A DNA stretch of 10,047 nucleotides, taken from assembly GCA_019693395.1 (NCBI GenBank), contig JAAMXP010003349.1, positions 1 through 10,047 on the forward strand, in the 5' to 3' direction. Shown one piece after another: positions 1 through 7,400 of this stretch. How positions within the stretch are numbered: the stretch's first letter is position 1; every line of letters starts with the position of its first letter. The stretch comes from Ettlia oleoabundans. Lineage: Eukaryota; Chlorophyta; Chlorophyceae; Chlamydomonadales. Both the position numbers and the translations under genes were made by a program. A model generated the notes under the pieces. The model worked only from the letters and a program-made list of their open reading frames with translations, did no database searches and was not told the origin of the DNA.

Positions 1-428
1 GGATTGCGCCGCACCGCGCTTGCAACAAAGGAAAGAGGGGGCATTTGGTTTGTAGCGCACACGGCAGCACACCAGGAGGGAAAAGCTACGGGACCACGTT
101 CATTGTGGGGTTCTTCTTGTTGGAGTCATCTCGCAAGGCATCCAAGTAAGCGCTGATGGCGACGGTGGAAGCGACACAAGGGAATTTCAGTGCGAGGGGT
201 GTGTGTGTGGTTGTCAGCTCTTGAGCGCCTGCGTGAGCTTATGCCGATGGCCGCTCACATAGCGGGGCTGGGCCGCTCAAAGGGGGGGTGGGGGTTGGAG
301 GGTTGGACTGGGGGCGCGGTTGGCAGTCCAGCACAGCAGCGGGTGCCCGAATGGGTGGGCTGTGCTGTGCTGTGCAGTGCAGTGCTGTGCGGTGCTGCGC
401 CAGGCTCGCAGCAGCCACAACCCATCCC
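1..428. other. 3' flank of the RING gene, no firm gene
   Basis: This stretch follows the RING stop codon on the minus strand and probably holds its 3' UTR. I see no TTACA (the minus-strand form of the algal TGTAA polyadenylation signal) here. It contains a (GT)n run near 199-209 and an imperfect TGTGC repeat at 361-396. A short minus-strand open frame ends at a TAG at 88-86 and reads AISAYLDALRDDSNKKNP before it. It could be a last exon of a further minus gene or chance; nothing upstream of it makes a convincing exon. Confidence 0.4.
361..396. repeat. Imperfect TGTGC pentanucleotide repeat
   Basis: A run of TGTGC/AGTGC units lies just beyond the RING stop codon, in the presumed 3' UTR. It uses the same motif family as the perfect array at 1416-1445 and the CAGCA-rich run at 822-846. 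Confidence 0.8.
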
Positions 429-572
429 TCATCTGTGCATGAGCAGCGTGTGGTAGCCGGTGATGGCGCAGTTGCAGGCGGGGCAGCTGCGGCTGGCGGC
501 GCAGTGCTGCTTGAAGCAGGAGTCGCAGTAGAGGAAGTGAAGGCAGGGGAGCACCACACAGTTGCGCTGGAC
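429..572 (-). other. RING finger, distal part (last exon)
   Basis: This terminal exon supplies zinc ligands three to eight of the C3HC4 RING. It contains the classic PC-x-H-x3-C-x2-C core (LPCLHFLYCDSC) followed ten residues later by CPAC. The first CX2C pair (CKMC) lies in the preceding exon at 982-893, so an intron splits the domain. The acceptor is CTTGTAG ending at 573. The protein ends 14 residues after the last zinc ligand, as in many C-terminal RING proteins. Confidence 0.85.
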
Positions 573-3500
573 CTACAAGAGGTGAAGGGGAGCAAGCAGG
601 CAGGCGGGCAATAAGGGGCAGGAGGAGGAGGTAAGGGAGGCCCCTGTGGGCGAGTTGGCAGGGTGAGGGTGTACAAACACTGGTTGGTGGGTTGGTGGAT
701 GGTTGGCAAACGTGGAAACGTAGACGGTATGCGGCAAGAAGGGCCACACCATACAGGTCAGGCGCACAACAAGCAGCAGGAGTGCATCCATTCAAGACTG
801 TGAACCAGGCGTTTGCAGCTTAGCACAGCACAACACAGCACAGCAGATTCTGGCCCATAGCTGCGGCGGGCGGCAGCGGGTGGTTGTCTCACCGCTCTGC
901 ACATCTTGCACTGCAGCGCCGTTTGAAACTCTCGGCACTTCTCCTCCAGGCCACGCACCTGCTGCCGCAACCCCTCACGCTCCTGCAGGTGCAGGGATGC
1001 GGTGGGGAAGGCAGCTGAAGAAACATACTTCATTTCTAGTCAGCGCTGGAACAAGGCGGCTTAAAGCAGCACAAGTGGATTGAGGGAGGGGCCCCCAATA
1101 TCCAGCATGCCTGAGGCAAGCGCAAGCAAGGTCTGCACAGCGGCATGCATCCTGGCACACAGGCTTGGCCGAGCGGCTGGCGCGATGGCCAGCGTGGTAC
1201 CATGTGCCTCCGCCACGTATGCGCATAGCCCGCACCTGTATTGCGTTAAACAGCTGCCGCTTCTTGTCCTGCAGCTGCTGCGTCATCTCGTTGTTGCGCT
1301 GCAGCTGCACGTCGCGCTCCTGAACCGCCGCCCGCAGCTGACGCTTCATGTTGCTGCAGGGGCAGCGGCAAGCAGCGAGGGCGGAGCGGGCGGGTCAGGG
1401 ATGGAGTGAGATTCCTGCTGTGCTGTGCTGTGCTGTGCTGTGCTGAGGCACCAAAGCGTATGGCCTCTTCAAGTAGTGAAAGATAGGTCGCTTACGCGCA
1501 AGTGCAGATGACTAGGGATGCACAGCCACAGGCAGGCAACTGCCACAGGTTTCTGCATCCCACGCCCACCCCAGTCGGGCAGCCAAGCCGGCCTATCAGC
1601 CCAAGTCTAGCAGCTTTATCTACCCATGATGGCCCTGGCATCCTCAACTATCAAATCCAACACCACACCACACCGCACCGCACCACATCACATCACCAAG
1701 CACCAGCGCAGCTGTCTGCCCTCCTCGCCACAGCCCTCCCACCAAGCCACGGAGCCCATGTTGTTCCCATAGCCGGAACCCCCTTCGGTGCCCATCCCCG
1801 CCCCCTGGCTCCCACCTGACTTCCAAGGGCTCGTTGCCGCTCCCTGCTGAGTCCTGTCTCTCCAGTGAGGCAGCTGCCGCCAGGGTCCCCGCCTCGTCGC
1901 CCACCGACCCCTGCTGCTGCCAGTCCAGCAGCTGCCGCTGCTTCTGAAGCGCCGCCAGCGAGTCGGGATCCAACAGGTGGCTCTGGCTTTCAAACAACTC
2001 CAGGCTGGCCTCATCTAGCATGCCCCCCAGCTGCGCACACACAGACACATACCAGGGGAAACAATGAACGACAATGAACTGATGAGAAATGCTATAGAAA
2101 GTAATGCAGGAGCAAGCACGGCTCAAGTTCCGGGGAAGAGATGGAGACAAAAGAGAGTAGAAAGGCACACCCGCCGAGGCAGTAAGGCGGCACCGTTCCT
2201 GTTGCAGTTGAGAGCGGTGAGATGGAATGCCAGGAAGGTGGGGTGGGGTTGACTGGTAGCTTAAACAGTACAAGAAGCTATGCAACAGCCCACCCCCACC
2301 CTGACTTCCAATCGCGTCATTCCCTCACCTCGTTTGCATTAAACTGTGGCACGCTGCCGCTGAGCAGACCCGCGCGCACAGGTGCCGAGGCTCCCGTAAA
2401 CTGCCCGCCTAAGGCGCTGCTACCGCCTATCCCGCGTGCACGGGAGCGTCGGTGCTCTGATGCTGATGCTGAGGCCGCCAGGCTGCCCCACCGGGGATCG
2501 TCAGAGCTGGCAAGCAGTGCCACTTGCTCTGGCATGGAGGCGGGCTGCCAGGGGCGGCGCTGAGAGCTGCTGGAGCCGCCTATCGGGAGCGCCTGCGCGC
2601 CCGACGCCGCCGCATGCTGCTGGTGTCGAACGTCGTGGAAGCTCATGCTGCGGCGATACAGCCCCAACCCCTGCTGCTGCTGCTGCATTCCATAGGCATT
2701 CAATTGTTGTTGTTGCTGTTGCTGCTGCTGCTGCTGCTGCATTTGTGTGTACTGCACCGCCTGTGCGGCCGTCAGGCCGCTCATGGGTGCAGACGTGCTG
2801 CGCTGCAGCAAGTCCATAGAAACTGGGCTGCCCGCCTGTGCCTGCGCCTGCATCTGCATGTGCTGCTGCTGCTGCATCAACAGCTGCTGCTGCTGCTGCC
2901 GGCGGCCCAGCGGGGGGCGGCCTGAGCCCTCTGGAGACGGTGGCGACACGCTGTGGGTCTGCGGGTAGTGATGCCCGTTCAACCCGCCACCGGTCACCCC
3001 GCTGGTCATGGCCGCGCTCTCTGCCTGCTCGGGCCATGGCTGCCCACTGATCACCTGCCAGCACTGGCGGCAGAGGTAATCGCTCCCATGGTTGCGAACA
3101 CCGCCGCCAACCTGCGGAAGGCAGGACGGGGAAGTTGGCAGGCACTCTGGTGCCTGCCAGCAAGGCGGGAGGGGCCGGGTACGAGGCGCGACAAAATTAG
3201 TCTGGGCCTCACCGGGTTATAGCGTAGGTCATGCCTAGCAAAGGCCCTTGAACAGAGAGAGCAGCGCAACACGCCGTCCATACTGGTGGGCTCGCCAAGG
3301 GTGGAAGGGACTGCAAGCAAGAAGAATCATATTAGGATCTGGGTGGGCCCCGAAACCGGCGTGCCTAGGCGGGGGTTCTGGGGTGCCCCACTGAGGTGCA
3401 AGCATGGCAGCCTATTCTGAGGCCCGCAGCACACGATACCGATGCGGCGCTAGAATGTAAGCAACGTTTACCCTGGGCCGCGAGCTCACCCTGCACTGTA

Positions 3501-3733
3501 GAGGCCTGCAAAGGCCTGCAACGTCCTTCAAGCGCAGGTTGCGGCGGCTTTGTTGTTACTTGCACATGCACAGCTGCCAAGAGGTGTAAAGTTTCCGGAA
3601 CCACAAACTGCGGCGGCACTTCTGGGGCAAGCTCCACCCATAATGAGCACGCCGTACACAGCAGCAGGTGGTGGCCACTGGCGGCATGCCTGGCTAGCAC
3701 TTTGCTGTGCTGGGGAGATGTAAGGCAGAGCAT
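429..3733 (-). CDS. RING-finger protein with N-terminal zinc motif, polyQ linker and coiled coil (probable E3 ubiquitin ligase)
   Basis: Exons on the minus strand, all phase-consistent: 3733-3490, 3310-3213, 3111-2329, 2030-1816, 1353-1236, 982-893 and 572-429 (stop 431-429), giving about 563 residues. In order: a 91-residue N-terminal region without recognised domain; C98-X2-C101 and C128-X2-C131, a four-cysteine zinc-type motif; a Gln/Ser/Ala-rich linker (about 140-375) with Q5 and Q12 runs; a region rich in Leu, Asp and Glu (376-446); a heptad-like coiled coil (about 448-510); and a C3HC4 RING (C511, C514, C526, H528, C532, C535, C546, C549). RING proteins of this type bind a charged E2 and promote ubiquitin transfer; the substrate is unknown. 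The start is uncertain. ATG 3281 has a better context (A at -3, G at +4) and would give 472 residues with the first exon as 5' UTR. However, the intron 3489-3311 has a GTGAGC donor, a CTAAT branch-like site and a TTGCAG acceptor, and it keeps frame. I cannot assign an orthologue. Confidence 0.78.
573..892 (-). other. Intron 6 of the RING gene
   Basis: A 320-base intron splitting the RING domain, with donor GTGAGAC at 892 and acceptor TTGTAG ending at 573. It carries a CAGCA/CACAA-rich pentamer run at 822-846 and GTTGGTGG repeats near 680-703. I see no other gene in it. Confidence 0.75.
893..982 (-). other. Coiled-coil end and first RING zinc pair (exon 6 of the RING gene)
   Basis: Thirty codons in phase 0 at both ends. 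The exon continues the charged helix of the upstream exon (EREGLRQQVRGLEEK) and ends with CKMCRA, the first CX2C of the RING. The donor is GTGAGAC; the acceptor is CTGCAG before the GAG codon at 982. An alternative acceptor about 30 bases upstream (TTCTTCAG) also exists and would add a few residues in another phase, so it is less likely. Confidence 0.78.
1236..1353 (-). other. Coiled-coil exon of the RING gene
   Basis: Thirty-nine codons plus one base, completing an AGC serine codon with the AG left by the exon ending at 1816. The peptide is rich in Gln, Arg, Asn and Leu with a heptad-like pattern (QLRAAVQERDVQLQRNNEM). It joins directly to the helix of the next exon, giving a coiled coil of about 60 residues just before the RING. 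Such helices commonly mediate dimerisation of RING proteins; here that role is inferred. Confidence 0.72.
1354..1815 (-). other. Intron 4 of the RING gene
   Basis: A 462-base intron, donor GTGGGA at 1815 and acceptor CCTGCAG ending at 1354, phase 2. It contains the perfect (TGCTG)6 array at 1416-1445 and a CACAC/CGCAC-rich tract at about 1661-1697. A small extra exon cannot be excluded because this is the longest intron of the gene, but none is evident. Confidence 0.65.
1416..1445. repeat. Perfect (TGCTG)6 microsatellite
   Basis: Six uninterrupted TGCTG units inside intron 4 of the RING gene. Pure pentamers of this length are likely to vary in copy number between strains. Confidence 0.95.
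2704..2739 (-). repeat. Polyglutamine tract (Q12)
   Basis: Read on the minus strand, this is (CAG)6 CAA CAG (CAA)4 inside the large linker exon. A Q5 run lies downstream (2685-2671), and further Q-rich stretches lie near 2856-2905. The mixed CAG/CAA use argues for selection on the amino-acid run and lowers slippage compared with pure CAG. The linker is probably disordered. On the plus strand the same DNA gives meaningless Leu- and Ala-rich frames. Confidence 0.85.
3101..3281 (-). other. Four-cysteine zinc-type motif split by an intron
   Basis: The two zinc pairs fall in neighbouring exons: CSLC in the exon ending at 3213 and CRQCW in the exon starting at 3111, joined across intron 3212-3112 (GTGAGG donor, CCGCAG acceptor, phase 0). 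The spliced spacing is CX2C-X26-CX2C. An Arg-Tyr-Asn-Pro segment and a His (H122) lie between the pairs. The pattern suggests a treble-clef or zinc-ribbon fold, but I cannot match it to a named family. Confidence 0.6.
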
Positions 3734-4333
3734 GGATGCTCGAAATCGCGTGCGCACCACCAAAAGCAGTCACGGACACCGGCATAGTGCTGCTCCCTCC
3801 CACTGGTGGTGTTGGTAGTGTCGGTGGTTGAGCAACTGAGCCTGCACATGCAAGCGCTCGCTTGGTTCGACGCATCCGCCCTTGCTGCAGCAATTCAGGT
3901 CAATCGGGGAAGATGAAGCCAGCAGACACTGTGCCGACTACGAAGGTTAGCCAGTGGACACTTTGCCACCCGCTTTCTCCTTCACTCCAGCACGAGATGA
4001 GCAGATTGTGTGTACTGTGCAAGCACAGCATGCACCGCAACCGCACTGCTGTGTTGGTGCTGACCGGCTCCGTTTGGCTATCCTGACAGCACACACAAGC
4101 CCGTCATGAGCCTTTTAATCACGTGGTCAACAACCCTTGCGTTCTCTTCCGCATACTGCAACGTTTCCCAGAAGTTCTAAGTGCAGATTCGGTCGTGATA
4201 AATGTAGTGATGATGTGACAGGCTGTCATGAAAGCACGGGCGCTGGTGGCATTTGGCTGGTGGCGGCAGCGCTGACCTGGCACCAGCATTGCCCTGCCAT
4301 GTGAAGTCGCGGGCCCCCTTCTCCTGCTCCAAA
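3734..4333. promoter_or_regulatory. Divergent intergenic region, candidate bidirectional promoter
   Basis: About 600 bases separate the proposed starts of the minus-strand RING gene and the plus-strand RCC1/HECT gene, which point away from each other. The stretch is less GC-rich than the genes around it near 4085-4225. It holds a CACGTG box at 4120-4125 after a TTTTAAT stretch, and a short inverted repeat (TGACA-GGC-TGTCA) at 4216-4228. No long well-formed coding exon is visible. Short 5' UTR exons of either gene could lie here. The promoter role is inferred from position. Confidence 0.45.
4120..4125. promoter_or_regulatory. G-box-like CACGTG element
   Basis: A palindromic CACGTG sits about 210 bases before the proposed start of the RCC1/HECT gene and downstream of a TTTTAAT stretch. 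CACGTG is the core site for bHLH and bZIP factors in plants and algae. A six-base site can occur by chance. Confidence 0.35.
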
Positions 4334-4483
4334 ATGTTGGAAGTCAGACTCCGGGCGGACGCCACAGGTCGGCAACCCATCGTGGTGCCCAGCAGTCGGG
4401 AGATGGAGGCAGGCGAGAAAAGCCCGCCCTTGGCGGTGCGAACCAAGGTGCCTCCGCAGCATCCCCGTCTCGCCGCACTCAAG
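4334..4483 (+). other. Proposed first exon of the RCC1/HECT gene, ending at a GC-AG donor
   Basis: Fifty codons ending AAG followed by GCAAGT, the textbook form of a rare GC donor. Joined in phase 0 to the exon at 4745, it completes the opening of the first RCC1 blade: P-R-L-A-A-L-K-G-E-P, like the P-R-V-x-A-L-x-G start of other blades. GC at third positions is high. The opposite strand reads a cysteine-rich frame here, taken as a shadow. Without this exon the next exon would have no start, because no ATG lies between it and an in-frame upstream stop (TGA at 4643). Confidence 0.6.
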
Positions 4484-7400
4484 GCAAGTTATCACGAACG
4501 TGTTTCAGGGCAGTAACGGGCGGCAGCGCACCCTTGGGAGACACGCCCTTGGGCGGTTGCGGGCAGATCGTGGTCCTCCTCCCTGAGGCAGGCAGTAAGC
4601 CATGGTGCGCCGCAACCTTCCGGCACGCTGCCAGGCAAGCGGTGATGGCTTCTAAGCAGGCTGAGCAAGCCTCAGACCTCCATCCCTCGTTGGCGCCCGG
4701 CCCCACCACAGCGGCCGATCCCCCTTTGCTCTGTTGCCCTGCAGGGAGAGCCTGAGCAGCTAGATATCAGCCCTCACAGCCCTCTAGTCTCCACTGCGCT
4801 GGATGAGAATGGCTGGGTGTGCGGTGAGCTGTGCCGCAGGCCTCTGCACTCCGCATGTGCTTCCTCTTGGAAGCGGCCACTCTTGCTGGGTTGCACTGGC
4901 CGCCCTGGCAGCGCTCGCCAGCGTGTGTTTGAAAAGGCGTTGCCGCAAATCACTGGTGTGATCCCTTGCGCAGGCGGCAACAGCGATGGTCAGCTGGGTG
5001 TGGGGGACACTGGAGACGTAGCGGAGCCTCAGTCGCTCAAGGTAGCGCGTCGCTGGGCCGCCCTCAGCATGGGCAGCAACCACGCAGCAGGCGTGACAGG
5101 GCAGGGGGAGGTCTACACCTGGGGCCTGAACGACAAGGGGCAGCTGGGGTCCGCAACGGGACCCGGTGAAAGCAAGGATGTGCCCAAGCGGATGGAACTG
5201 CTGGTCGGGTGGAACGTCAAGTGAGGCGCAGCACCCACATGCCTGATTGGCTGTCTCGTCTTGCCTGCCAGCTGCTGGATTCTAACTTGCTCTTGTGCTC
5301 ACTTCAACATGCCACAGTTCACTCCAACCACTGAAGTTGCCCCCAATACCAATCCTCCTGAAGCACCTGCTGGCCGCTGTTCCATGTACCCAGCTGCCTG
5401 TCTTGTAGGACCTGAAGCGGCCAGCACCCTGTGTTTCTCCTCACAGATGTCTCTGCCCCTGCGACGCTTTGCGCACCCCTTCAAAGCCCATTCATTGTGC
5501 AAGCGGCAGTATCTCAGTTGTCCTGGTTCTTCCGCTTTGCCTCATTCAACTTTTGCCCTCACAATGTCCTGCCTCTGATTCCCCTTCTCCCATCCCTCCC
5601 TGCCCCTGCCCCCTTTCTTGAAGGGCGATCTCCTGCGGAGCCGAGCACACCATCGCCATCACCCCCGAGGATGTCATCACCTGGGGCTCCAACCAGTATG
5701 GTCAGTGCGGGCACGGTGACAAGGCGGAGACTGACTGGGTCAAGCCCCGCAGCATCAAGATGCTGCATGAGCAGATGGTGACGCAGGTCATTTGCGGGCG
5801 CTACCACACTCTCTGCGTCACCGCCACCAGCCAAGTCTATGCATGGGGCCGCAACAGCAGCGGGCAGCTGGGCCTGGGGGACACGCTGGACAGGAGGGGA
5901 CCCACGCTTGTGGAGGGGCTCTGGGCGCTGCCTGTGCAGCAGCTGGCGGCAGGTGGGTGGGGCGCCTGGCGGGCTGAAAGCGGCCTGAGGGTGTGAGATG
6001 CCTTGCAGCCCGCTTTGGCAGTGGCACTGGATTGTGGTCGTGGGTGCAGGCAGCAGCACATTTGCTTTTCAGTATCGGCAGGAAAACTCAGCCATAGCTG
6101 GCTGCAGCTGTCACCAGCGCAGCAGCCACGGCACAGAGGGGTGGCGTCCGCTACGCAGCCCTCGGCGCAGCGTCGCGCCGGCCTTTGCACTATCGCACAC
6201 CACCTCTGTCCCGTGTTGCTGATGGAACGTAGCCGCTGCCTGCCCTCGCCACTCACCTGCCTGCCTGTCCGCACTTGCCATGCCCTGTGCAGGTGAGGCA
6301 CACAGCGTGGCCTTGACCAGCAACGGCTTTATGTTCACCTGGGGCGGCAACGAGCGTGGCCAGCTGGGCCTGCCTCACGCCGCCGAGGTGGCCACCCAGA
6401 TCCAAGCCAGCCGCACCGCTAGTGAGCGCAAGCGCGTCAACCGCCGCGTTAACCAGCGGTTCCTGAGCGCCATGGCTGAAATGGGCATCCCCTCGGATCA
6501 GGCTGAGCTGGCGCTTCACGAGACGGGCAACGTGGGTGTTGAGGTGGCCACTGAGTGGCTGTTCAGTGTGCCCCAGGACGTGCTGGAGACCCACCTGGCA
6601 GGGGAGCCAGGCACCCCTCAGGAGGAGATGGGGGCTGTGCACGATGACGGCCGTGTGCTGGTGCCTAAGCGAGTGGCGCTCCAGGTGAGTGGATTGTGCA
6701 CGTGGGTGGGTGGCACAGGACGGGTGCCAGCAAGCTACGCCAGAGGGAGCGAGGGTCCGGGTTCACAACATCAGTGTGTGTTGGCGTGTAGCAAGCACAA
6801 GGCTTGCTGAGGCGGGCATCACGACTGGCTGGCGGGCGGGCAGGCTTTAACAACAGGCTGGTGGGGTACCTTGGGCATGGACCAGCGCAGGTGGGATGGC
6901 ATTCTGTGCCACTCATGTGCCATCATTTCGCCTGTTTGACCCTTTGGCTACCACCCTATCGGTACCTGCAGGGCGTGCGCTTTGTGGCAGCGGGCACCTT
7001 CCACACTGTGGCTCTAACTGACGAGGAGGTGTACAGCTGGGGCGACAACTCTGCAGGCCAGCTGGGCAACCGCACCTTCCGCTTCTCGAGCCTCCCCTCA
7101 GAGGTGGTAGACCTGTCAGGCAAAGGCGTGTGTCAGGTTGCTTGCGGCGCGCAGCACACGCTCTTTGTGTGTCGCGACGGCGAGGTGCTGGGCTGTGGCA
7201 GCAGCATGCACGGACAGCTGCCAGTTGCGGCGGCTGACCCTGACACCAGTCGCCCCGCGCCACAGGGTGCTGGCATGCTTCTAGCCACGCCGACGCGGCT
7301 GCGCATGCGCTTTTTGGAGAACGCGGGCGGCGGGGGGGGGGGCGGCGGCCATTCCAGGGCCCCTGTGGTGTCTGCGGTGGTGGCGGGCGCGTATTCCTCC

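Noticed and set aside
1644..2285. Long minus-strand frame of 213 codons.
   Set aside because: It reads from one intron through exon 2030-1816 into the next intron; only the middle is supported, by splice sites and phase.
2436..2968. Plus-strand frames rich in Leu, Ala or Cys, looking like membrane or repeat proteins.
   Set aside because: They are antisense readings of the CAG/CAA polyglutamine linker of the RING gene.
429..3300. Plant-type kinesin-7 with C-terminal RING, suggested by coiled coil plus RING.
   Set aside because: No motor domain (P-loop, switch motifs) occurs upstream; the gene starts with a zinc motif and Q-rich linker.
3913..3945. Short plus-strand exon (MKPADTVPTTK) with GTTAGC donor as the start of the HECT gene.
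   Set aside because: Phase would fit, but it needs an 800-base intron and does not complete the first RCC1 blade, unlike 4334-4483.
4226..4495. Minus-strand frame resembling a topoisomerase-type zinc ribbon (CLECG...GRAFLAC...LPTC).
   Set aside because: It lies antisense to the proposed first exon of the RCC1/HECT gene, has weaker third-position G/C bias, has a stop just upstream, and no neighbouring exons of such an enzyme are present.
5559..6059. Minus-strand frames of over 150 codons opposite the RCC1 exons.
   Set aside because: They are shadows of GC-rich coding sequence on the plus strand, with no recognisable domains.
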